Positions 15,811 to 23,072 of a stretch of DNA of 44,251 bases are shown piece by piece (within the stretch, counting starts at the first letter, position 1; each line of letters opens with the position of its first letter). Under the pieces are notes generated by a model, which saw nothing but the letters and a program-made list of their open reading frames with translations, did no database searches and was not told where the DNA came from. A program made the position numbers and the translations under genes. Origin of the DNA: Desulfatirhabdium sp040755275 (GTDB lineage Bacteria > Desulfobacterota > Desulfobacteria > Desulfobacterales > Desulfatirhabdiaceae); NCBI GenBank assembly GCA_040755275.1, contig JBFMBE010000007.1, positions 1 through 44,251 on the forward strand, read 5' to 3'.

Positions 15811-17916
15811 CTATCTTGTCTCGGCATGACGCACCAGTTTCGGCAAATCGAGAATGAGAGCCACGCTGCCATCGCCGAGAATCGTTGCGCCGGACACGTA
15901 TTCGATGTGGTTGTAGATGCGACTGATGGACTTGATGACGGTTTGGTGTTGACCGATGACCTGATCCACCACGAAACCGATTCTGCCGCCGTCGATCCGG
16001 GCGGTGACGATTTGCTCGATTTCGGGGGAAGCCCCGCCATGTTCGAAGAGCTGCCGCAGGTAGATATACGGTACAATTTCGCCCCGGATGGTGGCGATGT
16101 GCTTTCCGTGGGCTGCCGCCACGTCCTGTCGGGTAAGCTCGACACATTCTTCGATGGCTGCAAGCGGCATGATGTAGTGGGTGTCATCGATGCGTACCAG
16201 AAGACCGTCGATGATGGCCATCGTCAGCGGCAACTTGAGCGTGATGGTGGTGCCTTGATCCTTTTTGGAGGTGATGTCGATGGTTCCCTGAAGGCTTTCG
16301 ATGCCTTTTTTCACCACATCCATGCCGACACCCCGTCCGGAGACGTTGGTGACCACCTTGGCCGTCGAAAAACCAGGTTGGAAGATCAGTTGGTAGATTT
16401 CCGACTCGCCCAGGGAGGCATCGGCTGAAATGAGCCCTTTTTCGACGGCCTTGGCTCGGATGCTATCGGGGTCCAACCCCATACCGTCGTCGCTGATCCG
16501 AATGAGGACGTTTGCACCGGAGTGTTCCGCAGAAAGCAGCACCGTCCCCGTTTCGGGTTTACCCTTGGCACGGCGGATTTCCGGCTTCTCGATTCCATGA
16601 TCGATGCTGTTTCGGATAAGATGCACCAAGGGATCGTTCAGCTTTTCAATGACCGTCTTGTCGAGTTCGGTCTCTTCGCCTTCGGTCTTGAGGACGATTT
16701 CCTTTCCCAGTTCCAGGGAAAGGTCCCGGACCAGGCGTTGGAACCGGTTGAAGGTCGCGCCGATAGGCAACATCCGGATGCTCATCGTGCTTTCCCGAAG
16801 GCCGGATGTTAACCGTTCGAATTCTTCGGCCACTTGGATCAAGGTCAAGTCCCCTATCCGGTTCGACAACTGATTCAGCCTGGATTGAACGGTCACCAGC
16901 TCTCCGACCATGTTGACCATTTCATCGAGTTTTTCGGCCGGCACCCGGATGCTGTTGCCGATTTCGGCGGCCTGACGTTTCTGGCGGACGTCCCGAATAT
17001 GCTCCTGTTCCATGAGAGCCGCTTGGACGTGCTCCGCACTGACCTTGCCGGAATCCATGAGAAGCGTGCCGATCCGTTGCTGACGGTCGAGCATTTCCTT
17101 TAGTTCGACGGGATCCAGTACCCCCCGTTCCACCAAAATTTCGCCGAGTCTCTTGTACTCTATGGAAGCATCCGGGACGCTGCCGTCGTCGATGACCTCG
17201 ATGGCGAGCTCACACTGGTCCTCGACGAAGATGAACACGTCCCGGATGGCATTGACATCTTTGTCCGTGGTCAGGACGATGTCCCAGGAGGTGTAACATT
17301 GTTCGGGGTCCATTTCGTCGACCGATGGGATTTCCTCCGTATTGGCGAACACGGAGCATTTGCCCAGTTCCCGTAGCTCGTTGAGAAGCAGAATCGGGTT
17401 GGTACCTGTGGCGAACAGATCGTGATACGGTTTGAATCGGATGCGGTAGGTGATTTCTCCGGGGCCTTCCGTTTGAACGATGGGCGGCCCTGCGGCCTCG
17501 GGAACATCGAACAAGCCCGGTCTGGGCTTTGGTGATTCCCTGGGGCAGTTATCGATCAACTGCCGGAAGGCCTGACTCAATGTCATGGTTTCCGAAGTCA
17601 AGGATCCCGCATCCTCGGTGATCAACCGCTTGATTTCATCGCATGCATTGAGGGTGAGGCCGATGATGGCATGGGTCACCGGCATTTTCCCGTTGCGGAT
17701 GAGATCGTAGACGGTCTCGACATCGTGGGTGAACGTTGCTACGGCATCGAATCCGAACATCGCCCCGGAGCCCTTGATGGTGTGCATGGCCCGAAATACC
17801 CGACCGATAAGTTCTGGATCGGACGGGGTCTGTTCGAGCGAAAGCAGGGCTGTTTCCAGCTCCGAAAGCAGCTCGTTGGCTTCTTCCCGAAATGCCGCTT
17901 GGTATGTGTCGTTCAT
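15811..17916 (-). CDS. cheA: CheA, chemotaxis sensor histidine kinase
   Basis: A 701-aa CheA with domains in normal order. The P1 Hpt domain carries His45 (AMHTIKGSGAMFGF). A P2-like region (residues about 165-265) is followed by about 50 residues with two LGEIL/IGTLL helical repeats like those in type II secretion ATPase N-termini. The P3 dimerisation helix, P4 ATPase (LIRNSIDHGIE, DDGMGLD, GRGVGMDVV) and P5 CheW-like domain complete it. It phosphorylates CheY and CheB. The ATG at 17916 overlaps the cheY stop as ATGA, with AAGGTG upstream. The inserted repeats are unusual relative to the enterobacterial protein. Confidence 0.97.
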   Translation of the reverse strand: MNDTYQAAFREEANELLSELETALLSLEQTPSDPELIGRVFRAMHTIKGSGAMFGFDAVATFTHDVETVYDLIRNGKMPVTHAIIGLTLNACDEIKRLITEDAGSLTSETMTLSQAFRQLIDNCPRESPKPRPGLFDVPEAAGPPIVQTEGPGEITYRIRFKPYHDLFATGTNPILLLNELRELGKCSVFANTEEIPSVDEMDPEQCYTSWDIVLTTDKDVNAIRDVFIFVEDQCELAIEVIDDGSVPDASIEYKRLGEILVERGVLDPVELKEMLDRQQRIGTLLMDSGKVSAEHVQAALMEQEHIRDVRQKRQAAEIGNSIRVPAEKLDEMVNMVGELVTVQSRLNQLSNRIGDLTLIQVAEEFERLTSGLRESTMSIRMLPIGATFNRFQRLVRDLSLELGKEIVLKTEGEETELDKTVIEKLNDPLVHLIRNSIDHGIEKPEIRRAKGKPETGTVLLSAEHSGANVLIRISDDGMGLDPDSIRAKAVEKGLISADASLGESEIYQLIFQPGFSTAKVVTNVSGRGVGMDVVKKGIESLQGTIDITSKKDQGTTITLKLPLTMAIIDGLLVRIDDTHYIMPLAAIEECVELTRQDVAAAHGKHIATIRGEIVPYIYLRQLFEHGGASPEIEQIVTARIDGGRIGFVVDQVIGQHQTVIKSISRIYNHIEYVSGATILGDGSVALILDLPKLVRHAETR

Positions 17917-18278
17917 CCGAGCACCTTTTTGACAACCGCTACCAGTTGTTCCGGTTTGAAAGGTTTCACGATCCATCCCGTGGCGCCTGCGGCCTTGCCT
18001 TCCTGTTTCCTGTCCGCCTGGGATTCCGTTGTGAGCATGATGATGGGGATGAATTTGAAGGCCGGGTTGGCTCGCAGGGCCCTGATCAACCCGATTCCGT
18101 CCAAATTGGGCATGTTGAGGTCTGTAATCACCATGTTCGGGGGGTGATTGGCAGCCTTGGCCAGTGCATCCTGGCCATCGATTGCTTCCAATACTTCATA
18201 GCCCGCATCGCGCAGCGTAAAGCCGACCATCTGGCGAATACTGGCCGAATCATCAACGGTCATAATCACCTTGCTCAT
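17913..18278 (-). CDS. cheY: CheY-like response regulator
   Basis: A 121-aa stand-alone receiver with Asp9-Asp10, phospho-acceptor Asp53 in TDLNMPNLDG, the switch pair in MLTTES and the Lys in VKPF. It is the likely diffusible output of CheA. AAAGGAGGG lies upstream of the ATG at 18278, which overlaps the STAS gene stop as ATGA; the cheA start overlaps its own stop in the same way. Frame-to-frame coupling of STAS-cheY-cheA suggests balanced synthesis. No CheZ, CheC, CheX or FliY phosphatase was recognised in the window. Confidence 0.96.
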   Translation of the reverse strand: MSKVIMTVDDSASIRQMVGFTLRDAGYEVLEAIDGQDALAKAANHPPNMVITDLNMPNLDGIGLIRALRANPAFKFIPIIMLTTESQADRKQEGKAAGATGWIVKPFKPEQLVAVVKKVLG

Positions 18279-18628
18279 CGATCTTCCCTCCTTTGCCATA
18301 GGCAGGGGGCGCCGCCTGCAAATTTACAGCCCTTGAGCCGAAGATATCCGGCGGATGCCACCGCCGACAGGAACGCATGGGACGCTGGGGATGCCAGGAT
18401 CATGGTTCGACCGGTACGTACACAGCTTCGATGCAGTGAACAGATCATCTGCAGAAAGGAGACATCCGTTTCGGTGATGGTTGCAGTATCGACGACGATC
18501 GGTTTTCCGGTGTCAAATGCGGCTTTCAACGTTTGGAAGACTTCCGTTGCGTTTTGAACGGTGACCTCACCCCGGATATGCAATACCACCTGGTCGGGTT
18601 CTTCCTGGATTTTCAATTCAGCCATCAT
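18275..18628 (-). CDS. STAS-domain protein
   Basis: A 117-aa protein with the STAS (sulphate transporter/anti-sigma antagonist) pattern: VVLHIRGEVTVQNATEVFQTL, then PIVVDTATITETDVSFLQMI. The loop before the second helix reads TETDVSFLQM; a Ser is present where antagonists of the SpoIIAA type are phosphorylated, but the DSSGL consensus is not intact. No partner anti-sigma kinase of the RsbW/SpoIIAB type was recognised here. AAGGAG lies 5 bases before the ATG at 18628; the adjacent ATG at 18625 is equally open. It is coupled to cheY by an ATGA overlap, so it probably serves the CheA complex rather than a sigma-factor switch. Confidence 0.88.
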   Translation of the reverse strand: MMAELKIQEEPDQVVLHIRGEVTVQNATEVFQTLKAAFDTGKPIVVDTATITETDVSFLQMICSLHRSCVRTGRTMILASPASHAFLSAVASAGYLRLKGCKFAGGAPCLWQRREDR

Positions 18629-18732
18629 GGTTTCTCCTTGGTTGGTCGGCAGTGGATTTGTGTCATGTTTTCATTGCCAGAAGCAGCGACACCTCGATGA
18701 TTCGATTTGCACCCTACTACCACTGTCGACCA

Positions 18733-20913
18733 TCAAAACAGTTCGACGTTGTCTCCCAAATCCTCTTCCGGATGTGCCTGGGTGAGGGCATCACCCCCGG
18801 AAACCGTTTCCAGTTTCGGGTCCCGATCCGGTCGTTCGCCCGGTTCCACTTCCGACTGTTGGATTGGAGACGGATCAGGAGCGGCGATAGCCTCTGCCGA
18901 TCCGTCATGCTCTGGGCCATCCATGTCGAAGAGGATATCGGAAAGATCGATGTCATCGGTATCGGGGGTCTGCAGAGGAGCTACAGCTTCTTGCTGGGAG
19001 GTATTGGATCGCATCGCTCCGGGGTGGTCCGTTCCTGTTTCCTCGATGGATGCGGCCGCTGTAGCACCGGCCAAGGTTGTGGCTGCAGCAACAGCGATGC
19101 TTCGATGGATTTCCCGCTCTCGTTCCATCGTGTAGCGATCCGTACCATCTTCGGCACCTTCGGCCGGATGCCCCTCGATGCTTCCCAGCTCGGGGCAGGT
19201 CTTTCGCACATCCTCGACGGTGGTCTGTAGATCGGCTGCGATCTGGCCCAGTTGTTGTCCCATGCGTTCGTGAACGTCGATGCCACCGACCGTCGTTTCG
19301 ATGTCCTGCATGAGCGAGCTGCCATCCCGGTCAATCTGCATCAGAAGTGCCGAAATGGTTTCGTCCATTTCTTTGAGCGATTCGATCATCGAATGGAGGG
19401 CGGAGGGCAGATCGTCGATGCGCGCCTCGGTCGTCTTCCCGGCATCGGTCATCTGCTCGCCGGAGAATTTGGATGCCTCTTCGATCAGGGCTTTGAGATC
19501 AGCAGCGATGGTTTCGATATGGGTGGCCGTATCGTCTGCAATCTGCCGGATGGCATCCGCCAGAACGCCGAGGGCCGCTCCTTCCTGGCCGATGTGTGCG
19601 GCATGAATGGCGGCGTTCAGAGCGATCAGCTTCATCTGAAAGCCGATGGCTTCGATCTGGTGGATAAATACCGACATTTCTCCTACACTGGCCGTGATGC
19701 CATCGATGGATTTCATCCATTGTTTCTGGATGTCGCCGTATCCAGCGATGGCTTCAGCCAGGTTGGCCAGGTGGTTTTCAAGGGCCAAGAGAAACGAGCC
19801 GCTCGGTTCGTTTCCGGAGGCGGTCATGGCTCGGGTATTCTGGGTCATTCCGGATAGTTCATCAGCAATCTGCCTGAGATGTTCGATGATCCGTTCGACT
19901 GCCCCGACGATTTCCCTGCGGGTGTCCTGTAGCTGGTGATGCTGAACGTCGAAGACCAGACAGGCCGCCTGAAGTACTTCCGGTCGCGGTGAGGCGGCCC
20001 GGGTAGAAGCGCCGTTTAAGCCGATCCAGCGGAGCATACGATCAACGGGATTTCGGGGACCTGGGGTGGTATCTTCCAACGGCTTGTCCGGCTCGAACCG
20101 TTTGTGGACATCCACGAGAGCCTCCCGGACATGCTCGATGCGCTGTCTCACGATATCGTGAAACTGCATGGATGCGACCATCTCGCCGATGCTGTGGGAA
20201 ATCCGGGTCCAGCTTGACGAAATCTCCTCGAGTGTCTGAGAAGAAACCCGATTGTGATCGGCCATGTCCGAAAGATTGCGATGTGCCTGCTCGAGAATCG
20301 ACTGGGCTTGTCCGGCTTGCTGGAGCTCAATGGCCGTGATGCGACTCTTGCCTTCACCGATGGAGTGCATGAGTTGCCGGCAGCGATCGGCAAGGGTTCC
20401 CGCCTTGCCCGTAATGCTGTCGGCCAGGCTTCTGACGTCCTCTCCCAGGGCATAGAAGCCGGTGTCGCGATCGCCGAGTCGGGCGCTTTCGATCTTGATG
20501 TAATTGCACAACACATGCAGATGACGTACGATGGTATCGAATGAGGCGAGTCGGCTGCGAATGGCGTCGAAACGCTCGATCAGAGATTCGAGCCGTTGGG
20601 TGCCTTGCCTTCCGGCCGCACCCTGCCTGCGGATCCGATCGAAGATCGTATCGATCTCCGCCATCCATTGCAGCCAGGCTTCTCCGGTCAATTGCACCGC
20701 AATCTGTCTGGACAGATCGGCGAGTTTGCGGGTGCGAAAGTAGAAATCCTGAAGTTTTTCCCCGAGTCGGATGAAATCGCCTTCCGTCGTCGAGGCCAGT
20801 TCGTGTAGGGTGCGGTTGTCTCTGTCGAGTTGTTTCAGCAGCCTTTCAGCCGACAGCCCTTCGGAAGGCAACCGCGGGCGAAGGGCCTGAAGCAGGCGAT
20901 GAACCCGGTTCAT
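18733..20913 (-). CDS. Soluble MCP-like protein with degenerate signalling tip
   Basis: A 726-aa, almost wholly helical protein with no membrane segment or recognisable sensor domain. Near residues 445-475 it has LIALNAAIHAAHIGQEG, clearly related to the MCP hairpin tip LALNAAIEAARAGEQG but with His replacing Glu and Arg. A repeated QFHDIVRQRIEHV / HERMGQQLGQI motif lies on either side. The last 120 residues are acidic and disordered-looking and end in GDNVELF. It overlaps the preceding 149-aa gene by ATGA and sits 104 bases before the STAS gene. It may be a cytoplasmic receptor or scaffold for CheA. Whether it binds CheW is doubtful given the changed tip. Confidence 0.82.
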   Translation of the reverse strand: MNRVHRLLQALRPRLPSEGLSAERLLKQLDRDNRTLHELASTTEGDFIRLGEKLQDFYFRTRKLADLSRQIAVQLTGEAWLQWMAEIDTIFDRIRRQGAAGRQGTQRLESLIERFDAIRSRLASFDTIVRHLHVLCNYIKIESARLGDRDTGFYALGEDVRSLADSITGKAGTLADRCRQLMHSIGEGKSRITAIELQQAGQAQSILEQAHRNLSDMADHNRVSSQTLEEISSSWTRISHSIGEMVASMQFHDIVRQRIEHVREALVDVHKRFEPDKPLEDTTPGPRNPVDRMLRWIGLNGASTRAASPRPEVLQAACLVFDVQHHQLQDTRREIVGAVERIIEHLRQIADELSGMTQNTRAMTASGNEPSGSFLLALENHLANLAEAIAGYGDIQKQWMKSIDGITASVGEMSVFIHQIEAIGFQMKLIALNAAIHAAHIGQEGAALGVLADAIRQIADDTATHIETIAADLKALIEEASKFSGEQMTDAGKTTEARIDDLPSALHSMIESLKEMDETISALLMQIDRDGSSLMQDIETTVGGIDVHERMGQQLGQIAADLQTTVEDVRKTCPELGSIEGHPAEGAEDGTDRYTMEREREIHRSIAVAAATTLAGATAAASIEETGTDHPGAMRSNTSQQEAVAPLQTPDTDDIDLSDILFDMDGPEHDGSAEAIAAPDPSPIQQSEVEPGERPDRDPKLETVSGGDALTQAHPEEDLGDNVELF

Positions 20914-21359
20914 AGGCTCAGCCCTTTCCTATGAAGTGCCGATCGATGGGTGTATGTCGGGCGCTTTCCGGTGATCGTTCTGCCGATCATTTTTTGAAGA
21001 ACGGCCAGAAGCGCATCGAATCCCTGATCCTTGGATACCGTGAATCGGGGGCGAAGTCTTGCACCGGTGGAAAACGTGGCATAAGTATCATCCGGCAAGA
21101 TCAGGACGGTTTCCATGTCATCGAAGTCTTCCATCAAATGGACGAGTTCCTTCAGGCGGCTGGGGGTTTCAGCGAGCAGGATGCAAATCCGTCTTTCCTG
21201 AAGGGTTGAAACCGGCTTTCTTAGATTGCGTTCGAGTTGCTCCAACGTGCGGCATATCGTCTTCTCGTGATCCGTGAAATTATCGAGGATCATTCTCTCG
21301 AGCAGCATGCCCCCTCCGACTCCGGCATCGGATGAAATGAACAGAATGATATGGATCAT
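20910..21359 (-). CDS. Unknown 149-aa protein opening the chemotaxis operon
   Basis: I do not recognise a family. The protein begins with a hydrophobic strand (MIHIILFISSDAGVGGG) and has further strand-helix alternation (RRICILLAETPSRLKELVHL, TVLILPDDTY) ending in a basic tail. The pattern could be a receiver-like or Rossmann-like alpha/beta fold without the phospho-acceptor. It is the first gene after the proposed sigma-54 promoter and overlaps the MCP-like gene by ATGA, so it is likely its functional partner. The start at 21359 is chosen because the open frame further upstream (to 21449) reads through an ACTGCCGACTG repeat and the promoter leader. Confidence 0.7.
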   Translation of the reverse strand: MIHIILFISSDAGVGGGMLLERMILDNFTDHEKTICRTLEQLERNLRKPVSTLQERRICILLAETPSRLKELVHLMEDFDDMETVLILPDDTYATFSTGARLRPRFTVSKDQGFDALLAVLQKMIGRTITGKRPTYTHRSALHRKGLSL

Positions 21360-21466
21360 AGCGTTTCCATCGTTGGCATAATGGGTTGTCGGTTGTGAAG
21401 AACAGTCGGCAGTGGATTTCTGGTTGCATTCATTCCAGCGGGGCGCCACCGGTCACATGAATTGAA

Positions 21467-21482
21467 TGCAAATGTTGTTCCA
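21467..21482 (-). promoter_or_regulatory. Candidate sigma-54 (RpoN) promoter of the chemotaxis locus
   Basis: On the minus strand the sequence is TGGAACA-ACAT-TTGCA, matching the TGGCACR-N4-TTGCW consensus at all but two positions. The invariant GG and GC are correctly spaced by 10 bases. Transcription would start near 21455, about 95 bases before the first gene of the leftward locus. No upstream activator site was identified. Confidence 0.55.
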
Positions 21483-21915
21483 CTGTGTTCCCATCGAGAG
21501 CTGATCGAATCTTAGATCCAGGCGTATCATCAGGACTGTTTGAAATCAGGAAAGAATCCGTCGAATCTCCCTTTCGATGAATCCATCATGCCTTTCGTCA
21601 AAGACTGTGGACGCCATCCGGAGCTGTCTGAAAATTCAGATGACCGGTAATGGGGAGCAAGAGAGGTGAACCGAAGTAGATCGCGAATTCAATGGGATAA
21701 GGCTGCTCGTCCAGAAAAACGGACAGTATGCGAATGTTGACAGATGGGGTGGACGGGTTTGCAACGAAGACGTTTCTTTCGCCGATGGGGTGGATTGGCA
21801 GGCTAGCGCATGGAAGGAGAATCCGTCTGCGACCTGCTGGACGGAATTCCGCGAAGGTGCGGAATCGTTCAGGGGGGAGCCTTCCGCGTCATCGACGGCA
21901 TGGGTCGGATGGGTC
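21483..21915. other. Intergenic region upstream of the chemotaxis locus
   Basis: About 430 bases without a convincing gene. On the minus strand one frame stays open for about 100 codons (roughly 21595-21890) but has no plausible start or ribosome site, so I do not call it. A small TCTGAA/TTCAGA hairpin lies near 21627-21640. The region presumably holds regulatory sites for the sigma-54-like promoter. Confidence 0.5.
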
Positions 21916-22710
21916 TTACGCCGGTTCCAGATCTCGCATTCGTGCGAGGATGTCGGTTCGGTAGAGCCGGAGCTGTTCCGCGCAGAAATTTCGGATGGGT
22001 CGCTCGACCGTGTCGGGTGCCGGCGGAACGGGCAGGCTGAGCAGACCGAGGGCGTCGATATCCACCGGCTGAACGCACAGGTTGTCGATGAGTCCGGACG
22101 TATACCGTCCCGGGATGACGCCTGTGACTTCCTCGGCCTCCTGGGAGCGTACATCGAGCGATCGGACGAACTGCAGCGTGCATTCTACGGAATAGGTGTC
22201 GTTGACGGCCTGAATCTTGTCGTTCAGGAGTTTTGCCATGGCGATCACCATATCGTAGCAAGGCGGGGGAGGGCCTTGCAATTGGGCGTGGCTTGGCTGC
22301 CTGCAGTGGCGGTAGTGATCACATGCCGCGTGCAGCTGGGCATAGGCATCCAGAACGAGTTGGGTATAGCGGCCTTTGAGCGTCCATGCCCTTCGAAGTT
22401 TCGGAAAATCCACCGGTTCGACCGGGGGGAGTGCCAGAGGTGGGTCGAAGGCGCGTGCCGGAATCCCGATCGCTTCCCAGAATGCCGCGATGCGGTCTTG
22501 CCGATCGAGCAGAACAGCCCGCAGAACGGCCAGGCGTTTTAGCGGCTTTTGCTGAAGCTCTCGAAGTTCCGCCACATATCGATCGAACGTCTCCTGCATC
22601 TCCTCGATTTCTTTTCGAGCCCCAAAAAAACGGTCCGCCGTTTCCTTCAACAGTTCGACGGTCAAGTCTTCGTTGAAATTTTCGAGAATGTCGATGTGGC
22701 GTTTGTCCAT
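21916..22710 (-). CDS. Conserved-looking hypothetical protein, 264 aa
   Basis: A soluble, helix-rich protein with no recognised domain. It opens with a charged helix (MDKRHIDILENFNEDLTVEL), a heptad-like segment around residues 25-55, a proline-rich middle (PPLALPPVEPVDFPKL) and a helical region with several Cys/His (HAACDHYRHCRQ). GAGGAGG lies 9 bases before the ATG at 22710; an in-frame ATG at 22755 has no such site and overlaps a repeat element. It faces the same way as the chemotaxis locus but ends about 430 bases before its promoter, so it is probably a separate transcription unit. Confidence 0.75.
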   Translation of the reverse strand: MDKRHIDILENFNEDLTVELLKETADRFFGARKEIEEMQETFDRYVAELRELQQKPLKRLAVLRAVLLDRQDRIAAFWEAIGIPARAFDPPLALPPVEPVDFPKLRRAWTLKGRYTQLVLDAYAQLHAACDHYRHCRQPSHAQLQGPPPPCYDMVIAMAKLLNDKIQAVNDTYSVECTLQFVRSLDVRSQEAEEVTGVIPGRYTSGLIDNLCVQPVDIDALGLLSLPVPPAPDTVERPIRNFCAEQLRLYRTDILARMRDLEPA

Positions 22711-22759
22711 GGGGAAAGCCTCCTCAAGTAGAGAAAAAAAGGAGTGGAGATTCAATGCT

Positions 22760-23072
22760 GATGAGCTCGCAAAAAGTCAGGCCCCTGGTTTGACCCGCAG
22801 GAGGGCGGGTGAATTTTGCTCAGCAGCGGAAACTGTTTGAAGCCGCCGGAGATCGTAGGATCGGACGGATGGCCAAACAGAGAATACAGGCTCGTGGAAT
22901 CGCAACGGCTTGATTTTCAATGTCAAATCGTTCAAGCGCGTCCGTCCGATCCAACGATATACGGCGGCTTCAAACAGGTTTTCGCAGCAAGCTCAAAAGG
23001 CTTCCCCAGCCACCCCGCTTATGCCCGACATTTACAAGAAGCACGGGAAAGGCGACTTTTTGCGGGGCCATC
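22760..23072 (+). repeat. Long palindromic intergenic element, copy 2
   Basis: A 313-bp palindrome with ends GATGAGCTCGCAAAAAGTC and GACTTTTTGCGGGGCCATC and core arms GGATCGGACGGA/TCCGTCCGATCC. The left end carries the CCCGCAGGAGGGCGGGTG module; the right end carries the AGCCACCCCGC/AGCACGGGAAA module. The last two bases overlap the TGA stop of the ABC transporter gene on the minus strand. Confidence 0.85.

Noticed and set aside
21595..21890. Minus-strand open frame of about 100 codons without a start
   Set aside because: No ATG, GTG or TTG with a ribosome site at a sensible position and no family resemblance; left as intergenic.
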